Origin: Fragilaria crotonensis | Lineage: Eukaryota > Bacillariophyta > Fragilariophyceae > Fragilariales > Fragilariaceae | DNA length: 32,681 nucleotides | Direction of reading: 5' to 3' | Assembly (NCBI GenBank): GCA_022925895.1 | Contig: JAKSYS010000693.1 | Span: 1 to 32,681 of the forward strand | In this document: in pieces, positions 7,605 to 17,766 of the stretch | How positions within the stretch are numbered: the stretch's first letter is position 1 | How the letters are laid out: each line of letters begins with the position of its first letter | Notes under the pieces: model-generated | What the model was told of the DNA's origin: nothing | The model's database searches: none | Seen by the model: only the letters and a program-made list of their open reading frames with translations | Position numbers and translations under genes: made by a program

Positions 7605-10600
7605 ATGGTTCGCAAGCGACTGGACGAACGCGTCCGAACCTTATTGGAAACGTGCGTCCAGACTGGAGAGCGCTCCATGTTGGTGTTGGTGGGCGACCAC
7701 GGCAAAGATCAGGTTCCCAATTTGCACTACCTTCTCTCGAAATCATCTATGAAGGCGCGTCCAAGTGTCTTATGGTGTTACAAGAAGGAACTCGGATTCT
7801 CAACTCATAAGAAGAAGCGCATGAAGAAAATGAAAACAAAAATGAAGGGTCTTGCCAAATCGGAATCGGACATGGACAACTTTGAATTGTTCCTGTCGCA
7901 GACTGACATTAATTGGTGTTATTACAAAGACACTCACCGCGTCTTGGGAACTACCGTCGGCATGTTGGTCTTGCAAGATTTTGAAGCGCTCACGCCGAAT
8001 TTGTTGGCACGTACCATTGAAACCGTTCAAGGGGGTGGACTAATTGTCTTCTTGTTAAGGACTGTAAAGTCCTTGAAGCAACTCTATGCCATGAGCATGG
8101 ACGTCCACGCGAGGTATCGAACAGAAGCACAGGCCGATGTCGTGCCGCGATTCAATGAACGATTCATACTTTCGTTGGGAAAGTGTCACAATTGTCTGGT
8201 GTGTGATGACGAGCTCAATATATTGCCGCTTTCAAAGTCAGCGTTGAAGCGTCTGGGGCAAGAAAATCAGGTTGAGAAGGGAGACGCCGGAGAAGTAGTG
8301 GCTCTAGAAACCGCAGACGAAAGAGAGTTGGCGGCTCTGAAAGAATCGCTTGCTGACACACCTCACGTTGGCGTTTTGGTGGATTTGACCAAAACACTGG
8401 ATCAGGCCAAGGCGTTGTTGGTTTTCTTGGAGGCCTGTTCAGATGTCACATCCAGCAGGGGCACCATCGCCATGACCGCAGCACGTGGTCGAGGCAAATC
8501 AGCAGCCATGGGACTGTGCTTGGCAGGAGCCTTGTCATTGGGTTACAGCAATATTGGGGTCACAGCGCCGGAACCAGAAAACCTGGTGTCGGTCTTTGAT
8601 TTCATTGTCCGAGGATTGAATGCCTTGAAATTTCAAGAGCATATGGACTACACCCTGAAATACAATGCAGCCCGTGGAAGAGATGAAACCAAGTGCATCG
8701 TTGCAATCCAGATGCATCGGAGTCATCGACAAGTTATTCAATACATTGCACCGAATGAAGCGGACAAGTTGGCTTCGGCGGAACTGGTTGCAATTGATGA
8801 AGCTGCCGCTATCCCACTCCCCGTGGTCAAGAAATTGATGAATCCGGATCGCCTCACATTCTTGAGTTCGACCATCAACGGCTACGAGGGCACAGGGCGG
8901 GCTCTCAGTCTGAAGTTGATTAAGGACTTGCGAGACCGCAAGTCTTCTGGAATCGGGGAGGCCAATGCTGCTGCGAACGCCATTGCCGGGCCCAAGGCTA
9001 AGAAGGGCGAAGTCAAAATACACGAGCAGCGATGGGCAGCTGCCGCAACCGCAGCGGCTGAGTCGTCGGGATCCAGTTCATTGAAAGAGGTCTCACTGTC
9101 GACTCCGATTCGTTACGCCCCAGGTGATCCCATTGAAAGCTGGTTGAACAAGCTCTTGTGTCTCGACTGGTACGTACGGTGGTGTGTTGACGAATTCCTG
9201 CTATTTGCGCACATTGCCTTACACGACGTTCTATAGCGGCAACAATGTAAGCCTCAAACTTTCTGGTGGGGCACCTGCTCCGACAGACTGTGAACTCTAT
9301 AGCGTCGACAGAGACGCGCTCTTCTCCTATCACAAACTCTCTGAGGCTTTTCTACAAAAGCTCATGGGGCTCTACACAAGCGCTCACTACAAGAATTCGC
9401 CGAACGACTTGCAAATGCTTTCTGACGCGCCCGCTCACTCTGTCTTCTGCCTCTTGTCCCCATCTGCGGAGAAGATTCCGACAGCCTTCCCGACATTCTT
9501 GCCGTTGTGCAGGTAGCGTTGGAAGGTAAGGTATCTCGCAAGTCTGTCGAAGCGCAATTGGCCAGGGGTCATCGATCGGCTGGTGATATGATTCCTTGGA
9601 CAGTATCCCAGCAATTTGGAGATTCCAAATTTGCTGGATTGAGCGGCGCTCGTATTGTCCGAATAGCCACGCATCCTTCACTCCAAGGTATGGGATACGG
9701 TTCACGAGCAGTCGAGCTCCTATATCGATTCTACAACGGAGAAATGATAAATCTGGGCGGAGGCGACGACGATGATGATGACCAGAGTGAGGATGGTGAC
9801 GACGAGGACGATGAAGACGATGATGATGAAGGCGGTGAAGTCGTCAAGGTAAAAGGCATTCAAGGAGAACGACTAGCTCCACGAAAGGAGCTTCCACCGC
9901 TTTTACTACCCCTTACTGAAGTTGAGGCACCAAGACTGGATTGGTTGGGTACTTCCTTCGGATTGACAGAAGAACTTCATCGATTTTGGACTCGCGCTGG
10001 CATGAGACTCCTGTACCTCCGCCAAACATCAAACGAGCTCACTGGTGAGCACTCCGCCATTATGGTACGCGCATTACCTAGACGGACGGGTGTAGATGAC
10101 GCCTGGTTGCCTGCCTTTGTTGGCGACACCAAAAGGAGAATTCTGTCCCTACTTAGCGGTCCATTCCGTCACGTCAATGTCAGACTTGCGATGGCAGTCC
10201 TTGAGAATCTCGACAGTGTGCCTGCATCGACAGAGTCCAGCTCCGCACTTCAGACTCGAACAGGATCGTCGACTGCCAAGATTGAAGTCGACGAGTTGAA
10301 CTATTTCCTGACGCCGCACGATATGAAGCGATTAGAACTTTACGGAAGAAATCTCTGCGATCACCACTTGGTCACTGATCTTATTCCGAGCATTGCTCGG
10401 CTCTACTTCACGAGTCGTTTTGGCGCTGAGTTTAGTATTTCAAGCGTTCAAGCTGCCCTCCTGTGTGGCATCGGGTGCAAAATCGTGAAGTCGACAGTCT
10501 CACCTCCGAACTCGGACTCCTCTAACCAAGTTCTCGCCATGTTCAATAAGGCCGTTCGCAAGATCTCCATTGCTCTTAATTCCATTGTGGAAGAACACGA

Positions 10601-11021
10601 GAAGAGGAACATGTTGGGAGGCGAGAAACGCCGCAAGGTCGAAGCAGCCGCCGAGAAGATGCGAGACGTTGCTCCGCAGACTCTGGAGGACGACGTGGCC
10701 GAAGCTGCGACCGCTGCCATGACGACGCTCACGTCTGCCACCCGGGAACAACAACAGCAATTGCCGCGCCGGCTTGCCAATGACGACGATGTGATGCAGT
10801 ACGCAATCAAGGGCAGCGAACAGGAGTGGTCCGATGCACTTCGAGATCGAGTGGTGTTGGAAAGCGAGGGCGGGGCAGTCGTGTCCATCAAAAGCGTGCG
10901 GGCGACAAAACGAAAGTTAGAAGAGAAGGACATCGAGCAAGAAGGGCAAGCGAACCCAAATAAGATTAAAGGCGCAGACAAGCACAACAAGAAGGACAAG
11001 AAGAAACGTGGCAGGAAGTAG
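7605..11021 (+). CDS. NAT10: RNA cytidine acetyltransferase (NAT10/Kre33/TmcA family)
   Basis: This enzyme makes N4-acetylcytidine in 18S rRNA and tRNA, using ATP and acetyl-CoA in the nucleolus (family knowledge). The ATG at 7605 matches the conserved start MVRKRLDERVR; the frame above it has no earlier ATG. In order: SVLWCYKKELGFSTHKKKRM; the N-terminal module (VLQDFEALTPNLLARTIE); Walker A TAARGRGKSAA (about residue 292); Walker B LVAIDEAAAIPLP (about 396); the GNAT domain with acetyl-CoA loop QGMGYGSRA; and a Lys-rich tail. An intron at 9170-9236 (GTACGT...TATAG, 67 bp) restores LLCLDCGNNVSL. One C appears missing near 9485: KIPTA and LPDILAVVQVALEG are in different frames, and no intron of suitable length fits. 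The corrected length is about 1116 residues, slightly longer than human NAT10 because of an acidic insert at 9758-9840. Confidence 0.93.
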
Positions 11022-11069
11022 CTTTAATTTGTATGTAATTCGGGTGCTTCTTGGAGTTCTACTGACTTC

Positions 11070-13492
11070 TCATCTCCTTGCGGATACTCGATCTTCCGTC
11101 ACAGTCGACTCGCCTCGTCCCGCAAACGAAGGTGGCGGCAATCCGAAAGCCGCTCGCAACCCACGGCTCAGTAATCGTTCACCCAATTGGGCTAGTATTT
11201 CATTGGCAGTCCTTTGGACGCGAGGTTCTTGTGACAATTTGCGCACAATTGGAATAAGCTTGGCAGGGTCCGCTTGACCACTGCCCAATAGTGACAAGAT
11301 TCGGCCGAAGCGTCTCATGGAAGGAGTTGGCTCGGGCAGCACTTCTTGGAACACTTTGGATGCACTCTGTTGGGCGCCGTCGACACCCTGGTCTTGGGTC
11401 CGAGAGAAGATTGCCTCAAGGGATCGGAAGGCCTTGACCGCAGCCACTTCGTCGTTGATCGCAAGGGCCCTAGACGCTTGAAGGACGTATCCATAGCTTT
11501 CAGTACCTAAACTATCGGCTGCATCCACTATTTGGACAGCAAGCTGCCGCAGAAGTTTGTCGCCATCGTCGGTCACCAAATAATTGGTCAAGAGATCAAG
11601 CGCGGCCGTTACATCATACCCGCTGGATCCTTTAGCTTTGTCGAGAAGGCCCTCAAGGCAGGCCCATCGGATAGAACCGTTGGAATCCAGCGCGAGTCGT
11701 CGAAGTGCTTCTTGCAAGTCATCCTGTGAATCTGTGAGGACGCGACTGGCCACATAGGGATAGGCTTCCGAAATGATTTGTGCTTGAGGATCGACTTGAA
11801 TCGCGAGACCTTCAAGACACCAAGACAACGGATAATGGAAATGTAAAAGGGCGGCAACGAAAACGGAAACGTGTACATGATATCACCTTCCCACCACATT
11901 CTTGAAGTTGAGTTCTCCAACTTGCGAATTCAATACATCTGGGAGGGCAGCCTCCAACGCATCTTCGATTGGCTTCAAGTCCGTCCTTTCGGGAATGAAG
12001 CCAAGTTTCACGTATAGTTGGGCAAGTTGCCCCAGTCGCGATTAACGATATGCACCACGGCCAAAAGGAATCCATTACGCTGCGAACGATCTGCGTACGA
12101 CATCATTCCAAAATCGAGGTAACATAGACGACCGTCAGGGCACGCCAAGAGATTGCCAGCATGCGGGTCTGATGCAGACACAAACGTGTGTGAGAACGAG
12201 TCTCAAAAGACCGGAAACATAGTACAATGAATCTTGGCAAGAATGTAAAATACGCACCAGCATGAAAGAAACCATTTTCGAGAATCTGCCGTGAACATTG
12301 GACCAGTGCATTCACGAGCTTCTTTCTGTTCAAGCCATAAGCAGCGAGACTAGCATTATCCGTGAGTCGAAAGCCATCCACCCATTCCATCGTCAATACC
12401 TTGGACGTCGTGAGCTCGGAGTATACCTTCGGAACAAAGACATCGGTAACACCAGCATATAGCTCGTTGAAACGCTGGGCGTTCGCTGCTTCCGCCACAT
12501 AATCAATTTCACGGTAAATTAACTCTCCAAAATCGTCAATAATACTCTGCACATCAATATCTCTCTTCAACAATTTGAAGATCTGGTTGTAAATACCACT
12601 CCACCATCTCAATACATACAAATCCAACGCGATAATTTCTTCGCATCCGGGCCTCATAATCTTTAGGGCAACGACATCGCCGTTCGACAGCAATCGCGCC
12701 TTGTACACTTGTCCAATACTTGCCGCCGCAATCGGTTCCTGCTCAATCAATTCGAAAACTTGATTGAACGGCATGCTAACTCTTTCTCTACAGTCGCGAG
12801 CGCCAAGGTAGTGCTAAATCGAGGAACATCATCCTGTAATTTTGCATCTCCTCGAGATATTCGGACGGTAATAAATCCGATCGACTCGCCAGGGCTTGCC
12901 CTCCCTTGATAATGGCGGGTCCCAATCCCGAAATGGCTTGATTCAATTGTTGTGCCCGTTGTCTCCGACGGTTCTGCCCCGACAAATAGTCAGTAACGAC
13001 TCCGGCTGCCCACCATCAATCGGAAGGCAATTTGAACGTTCCGGACGAGCCATTTGGCAGGTTGTCGGAAGAGCAGCTTTTCCGCGGCAACGGGATCGTA
13101 ACGAACCAGGGTTCAGCGACCTTGACGCCACCGGCCCATCGAGTGACGTAATTGTTGTTCATGCCACCTGCACCTGGTTGGAGATGGCCGTTCGACCAGT
13201 ACGTTTCCGGAACGACCGATGTCGAGTTGTTGGGAATTATGGATATCATGGATGATGTGGCGTCGGCGTTTTCAATCATGAGGTCTTGAAGCAATCGTTT
13301 CGCTTTGGAGAGGCGCTTCGAGTCAGTCTTGGTGTCAGGATCATCGACTGTGGTGATCGCTTGGAGTGCAGTTGCAGTGCCTGCATGTGTGATGGATGAC
13401 CTCCGTCCATGATCAAACGGAACTACGAAGGACGATGATGGAGTTGCAGCAATAAGCGAACAGCACCATACTAGAACTGTCGAGGTCTTCAT
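11070..13492 (-). CDS. ABC1/UbiB-family atypical kinase, plastid-type, with several apparent frameshifts
   Basis: Family members are ADCK/ABC1K kinases that act on prenylquinone metabolism in mitochondria or plastids. The ATG at 13492 starts a signal peptide (MKTSTVLVWCCSLIAATPSSSF), suggesting plastid targeting. Motifs read in order: YDPVAAEKLLFRQPAKW, the KxGQ box (IIKGGQALASRSDLLP), LQDDVPRFST, the Ala-rich loop (IAAASIGQVYKARL), the Lys of VALKIMRPG, HADPHAGNLL and LDFGMM. A C-terminal ABC1K region (VNRDWGNL, LNSQVGELNFKNVV) follows. An 89-bp intron at 12169-12257 splits HA/DPHAGN. Frame changes fall near 13104, 13015, 12840, 12776, 12021, 11889 and 11813; most are one base short in a homopolymer. 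It ends 48 bases from the convergent acetyltransferase gene. Plant ABC1K1/ABC1K3 are the closest relatives I can suggest. Confidence 0.85.
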
Positions 13493-14049
13493 GACGGGAG
13501 ATCGAGTTTGTGTTACGAGGTTAGATCGAAGGGCGGCGACTGAAGGCGAAGAACATGTGAAAATGTGAATAGCTGAGATGACTGACAGAGCTGCCGCCGT
13601 CAAAGAATGTGTCAGATCGAGCCGTGTCGAGTGTCGAGTGTTCAAAAAAAAGAAAGGGTGCAGGATGTGGGATTACCAAGAGCTTTCCGGGTGCGAGGAA
13701 AAAATATCCATATACTTATCGAAGAAGACATTGGAGATTTTGTAGGGCTAGCAAATTTAATGAACATCCTACATCCTTGAGGAAATTTAATGATCGCATT
13801 GGGCGAAATCGATGAAAATAACCGTCCTGGCGATTGGCGTAGCCAGCGACCACTTTTCAAGCACCGTTAGCGGTCGAAATCAAGTGGACGTACGCTCTCA
13901 AGTTAAACAGCAGTATATTGAATGCTGATCAGGGTACAGAATTGACGAAGTGTCCTTGCTCTGCTAGACCAAAGCGATTTAGACTTTAGACACGCCTCCT
14001 TCTCTGGCTGATACTCTCAATTGACTCCTACAGTTGACGAATTGTGATC
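13493..14049. other. Intergenic, divergent promoters
   Basis: This stretch separates two divergently transcribed genes, the ABC1-like kinase on the minus strand and the V-ATPase proteolipid on the plus strand, so it should hold both promoters. The open frames in it lack ATG starts or are short. I see no RNA gene, repeat or recognisable element in it. Confidence 0.5.
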
Positions 14050-14923
14050 ATGACTTACTACAATGAAGGAAACGTATCAGTGGCTTGCGCATCGTGGGCA
14101 CCAGTGGTCGGATTCTTGGGTTGCGCCATGGCGGTTGTCTTTGCCAGTGAGTGAATAGTGACTTAGTGATTGAGGTGAACTTGGAACAGTGAACTGTGAT
14201 TGTTGATGCGTTATTCGTTCTGGAGTAGTGTTCCCCGTCCGTACTAGTCATTGCTTTTGTTAGATTGATACTTGAAGGACGGTGTCGATTCGCTATGGTG
14301 ATTGAAACAGTCTATGTTATGGAATGGTGTTCCATCGTCGCGATGCTTATTCGTCGATCACCTTGATAGTTATCTAATACTGCATTGGCGACTCTTGGTC
14401 CAATTAACTCTCCCCTGCAGATCTTGGTGGTGCTTATGGAACCGCCAAAGCTGGCCAAGGAATGATGGCGATGGGAGTTCGTTCTCCTGATTTGCTGATG
14501 AAGAATATCATTCCTGTCGTCATGGCGGGAGTTCTCGGTATTTACGGTCTGATTGTGTCCGTCATTCTCAATGGAAAGTTCACTCGCCCCAACTCGGATG
14601 GTTTCGCCACCTACTCCCAATATTCTGCCTTTGCACACCTTGCCGCAGGTCTGTGCTGCGGTCTCTGTTCCTTGGCATCTGGACTTGCCATTGGAATCGC
14701 AGCCGATGCCGGAACCCGAGCTGTCGGAGCTCAATCGGCCATGGCTGCGTCGTGGAAGAAAATGGGATTCACCGGTGATGCCGGCGGAAAGGAAACTTCA
14801 AACGGAGATGCTCTGTTTGTCGGCACTGTCCTGATTCAGGTCTTCGCCGGGAACTTGGGCCTTTACGGACTCATTGCGGCTCTTATTTTGAGTCAGATGG
14901 ATTATTCTTGTGAACAGAACTAA
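14050..14923 (+). CDS. V-type H+-ATPase proteolipid (c) subunit, lacking the usual TM4 glutamate
   Basis: The c subunit forms the membrane ring of the vacuolar proton pump. Exon 1 (14050-14146) and exon 2 (14421-14923) are separated by a 274-bp intron (GTGAGT...CTGCAG) that splits an Asn codon in VVFANLGGAYGTA. The product has 199 residues against about 160 in yeast, owing to longer loops between TM2-TM3 and TM3-TM4. Four hydrophobic helices are clear: WAPVVGFLGCAMAVVFA, IIPVVMAGVLGIYGLIVSVI, LCCGLCSLASGLAIGIAADAG and LFVGTVLIQVFAGNLGLYGL. In other c subunits the last helix reads FAE-x-LGLYGL, and that Glu carries the proton. Here codon 14849-14851 is GGG (Gly). A single A at 14850 would give Glu, so error or polymorphism is possible. 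The Gln and Asn nearby hint at real divergence. Confidence 0.93.
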
Positions 14924-15081
14924 ATTACTTCGGACTACTACTATATCGATTACCTCGATCTTCACCATGATTTTGGAAAGAACTTTCAACATGTTCGGGA
15001 GTACTTGTTGCCAAAACCGTACCGTACATGTGAATTTGGCGAGCCCCTCTACAGGGATGCTCCGATTTCATGTCAAACAAC

Positions 15082-16479
15082 TTAAATATCCTCCCCATCT
15101 GTAGTGATGAAATGATTCTTCAAGTTACTCCGCGCCCTCCTTTTCTTCGTCATGTCCACATGCGCCAATTTTGCAGCTTCACTTGTTTTAGACATATATA
15201 GTCGCTTTTCAAGTTGAGACATGTTCCCACTTCCATTCAATATCGATCCATCGGCACCAAAAATTGTTTGCAGCGTAGGATTCGTCAAAAGCTGAATCTG
15301 AAAGCCACCTTGGAGGCAGTGTCGGACGAACTGAAGCTGGATGATGCCTTTCCAAGACGTTAATTCTAGCGAACCACCTCGAAACGCAATGCTTTCCTCC
15401 GGGCTCTCATTGTCAGAAATTGTACTCGAGAATTCTCGAAACGCGGAACGCAATTCCTTCTTGGCCTTCTTCGATATGCTGTGCCCCGATTGATTCGACA
15501 ATTCCGCGATGCGTTGTTGAATTTCAAACACGACATCCTCATACGGCGATCCCGCCCACCCACCCTGACAATACTTCCGTTCGGTCGTGTTGGCCGCCTC
15601 ACCGTCCAAGACCCCCATCCCGAGTCGAGCTTCGTGGATCAGCGCCATGCACTGTCCTGCCGCCGCACGCAATTCCAGACACGGGTCGTCCAAACACTTG
15701 GGAATCAAATTCAAGAGCGATACTCCCCGTCCAGTCTCATCCCCACTGACGTCAACATCAAACAAGGTGGTTGCCAGCAAGGACCAGCATTCGAGTGCCG
15801 TCGCGCGGAGTGTCGCGGGGACAGGATGATTGCGATACTCGGGTCCAGCGACGGCTTCTGTAAGATCCAAGAGCGTCGAGTCGTCGTCGTTGTCGTTATT
15901 GTCGGTGGCACACACAAAGTTGGAGACACAGAGGGCGCGGAGAGCCGCTCCGCGGACCATGGGCGCGCGGGAGGTGAGGAGCACAACGCGTTTTAAATTC
16001 GGTTCCACAGATTCATAATACTCATCTTGGTCGGCTCCCAAGACGACGGCAAAGGCCTCGAGACAACGACAGGCGGCATATTGTTCGGCGGGAGTACCGC
16101 CACGAAGACTAGACATGGCGAGCTGAAGCAAGTCCTGTTGGAATGGAATCAGGGTCTCCGAGTCGCTGTACTGAGTAATGGCTCTAAAGATGCGACGCAA
16201 GCCCGATTCTCGTTTGGCGGATCGCTTTTCGGTGAGCAAGTCTTGCACTTCTGCCAATGCTTCCACGGCTTTGGCATTACGGGCTTGAGCGTTGTCCATG
16301 AAGCTTTCGCAATGGGATCCACCACCTGCGGATATGAGATCATCGACGCTTACATCGTCTTCAAAATCTACCGAAGTGGCGACAGAATCGGCAACAGTGT
16401 GATCGTCTGGAAGGTGATCGATGTCATCCGTGGCGTCGTCGTTATTTCCGCCCTTTTTGCGGCGGAGCTTTTTTGTCAT
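15082..16479 (-). CDS. Interferon-related developmental regulator (IFRD) family protein
   Basis: A single 465-codon exon. The N-terminus is basic then acidic (MTKKLRRKKGG, DDATDDIDHLPDD). The middle is a helical-repeat (ARM-like) domain beginning near residue 70: EALAEVQDLLTEKRSAKRES, then LRRIFRAI and EQYAACRCLEAFAVVLGAD. The C-terminal IFRD domain shows LELTSWKGIIQLQFVRHCLQ and GGFQIQLLTNPTLQTIFG. IFRD1/IFRD2 in animals are transcription cofactors, and IFRD2 can bind and silence ribosomes (family knowledge). The role in algae is unknown. No signal peptide is visible, so nuclear or cytosolic location is likely. It is convergent with the V-ATPase gene, 158 bases apart. Confidence 0.85.
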   Translation of the reverse strand: MTKKLRRKKGGNNDDATDDIDHLPDDHTVADSVATSVDFEDDVSVDDLISAGGGSHCESFMDNAQARNAKAVEALAEVQDLLTEKRSAKRESGLRRIFRAITQYSDSETLIPFQQDLLQLAMSSLRGGTPAEQYAACRCLEAFAVVLGADQDEYYESVEPNLKRVVLLTSRAPMVRGAALRALCVSNFVCATDNNDNDDDSTLLDLTEAVAGPEYRNHPVPATLRATALECWSLLATTLFDVDVSGDETGRGVSLLNLIPKCLDDPCLELRAAAGQCMALIHEARLGMGVLDGEAANTTERKYCQGGWAGSPYEDVVFEIQQRIAELSNQSGHSISKKAKKELRSAFREFSSTISDNESPEESIAFRGGSLELTSWKGIIQLQFVRHCLQGGFQIQLLTNPTLQTIFGADGSILNGSGNMSQLEKRLYMSKTSEAAKLAHVDMTKKRRARSNLKNHFITTDGEDI

Positions 16480-17476
16480 GACCGTTGACTCGTTGAAGTA
16501 AGTAGCACGAGGTTATTGGCTCTGGGACACGATGAATGACAAAGGCGACTGCAATCACAGATCGGAGGTATCACTGACTGAATAGAGTGAAAGCACGGGC
16601 GACTACTGTAGTCGAAACTTGATACAGTTGGAGCGAGGGTTGATGCTACGGTTGTGTTCTTGTTTGCTTGAAGGTATAGGCATTCAACAATGATGCTGAA
16701 CAAGCTGCGGATGCGTCGAAGTTGAAACCGGACTGACGATGGATCAGATTTGCGGAGTACTAGTGATCAGGAAATCAGTGATCTATCAGAAGATTCCGGA
16801 TAGCTACCAGCGGCTTACTTGTAGAGGAGTAAATGTTCTCGTTACTCTTGACGCCGAACGCTGAACTGTATCCACATCAACTGATGTTCGGTTTCCTCCC
16901 ATCACAAATCAAAATCTGAAATCCACTTGATCGAAAACCCTGATGACACCATGACTCTTGAATCAAACCCAGCTACTTGTACTTTCACCGACAGTGCTGA
17001 AACACGAACTTCGTAACAGTGACGTAGATGTATTACTACTCATTCCACTCTACAGCCTATTGTTTCACGCACTGCGCACACACTGCAAACTCTCCTTATA
17101 CGGTAGTACTGGCATCCTCTGTACCGATGACACGGATACTGTCACCTTGTACGCATGTACTGAGTGTACATGAATATTGACGTACCTCTACGATCTGATT
17201 TCAACCGAAGTGCAAGATGCAACGGGTTGGGTGTCCGGCTCCTTATTAACCTCGTGCTCGGAGTACAAGTACGACTCTAAAAGCTATGCGCTTTTACTTT
17301 TAACTCTCAGACCATGTCTTCAGGAAAACCTTTTCTTCACGTCAGTTGCGTGTCGATGCATTGTCGTTTCGGTTCGTAACAAAAAAAAAACTAAAGTGTT
17401 CGATGAGTTCAACAGCTGCAGGCTATATGTAATTTGATTGCTTGTACGAAACCTAGCGTCAGTTGTGCTCATCCTC
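16480..17476. other. Intergenic, no gene recognised
   Basis: About 1 kb upstream of the IFRD-like gene and the first tRNA-Met. Short open frames (up to 86 codons) show no family motif and no coding-like composition. The region should include the IFRD promoter. A poly-A run of nine or ten lies near 17380-17390. Nothing else stands out. Confidence 0.5.
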
Positions 17477-17554
17477 GCTCCTTTAGCTCAGTTGGCAGAG
17501 CGTCGGTCTCATAATCCGGAGGTCGTGAGTTCGATCCTCACAGGGAGCACAACT
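17461..17554 (+). repeat. Inverted arms flanking tRNA-Met copy 1
   Basis: AGTTGTGCTC at 17461-17470 is the exact reverse complement of GAGCACAACT at 17545-17554. The right arm overlaps the 3' strand of the acceptor stem. The same two arms flank the second tRNA-Met gene. Confidence 0.85.
17477..17549 (+). tRNA. Elongator tRNA-Met (anticodon CAT), copy 1
   Basis: A complete 73-nt cloverleaf. The acceptor stem pairs GCTCCTT with AGGGAGC; the D arm is GCTC/GAGC; the anticodon loop is CTCATAA with CAT; the T arm is GTGAG-TTCGATC-CTCAC; A is the discriminator. The anticodon stem has the T-T pair at 31-39 also found in eukaryotic elongator tRNA-Met, and the core closely resembles the human elongator gene. 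No intron. A TTTT run at 17558-17561 can act as the RNA polymerase III terminator. Confidence 0.96.
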
Positions 17555-17766
17555 TCCTTTTGCCGCGCTCGACAACGATTGCTCGACGTTAAAAATCGAC
17601 CAGGTGGAAGCAATTCTCCCAAATCTTGAAAAAATCCAACAGTTTTCGTTCACACACCCTTCTACTGACTGATACAGGGCAGTTGTCTGCATCGTCAATA
17701 TCAGCGAACACTGATATCTCCGGACAACTGCTTCTCAGCTACACCATTTTAACAACAGTTGTAAAG

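Noticed and set aside
9470-9510. A second small intron in the acetyltransferase
   Set aside because: The GT-AG pairs here give lengths of 16, 19 or 30 bases, none of which restores the frame; a single missing base does.
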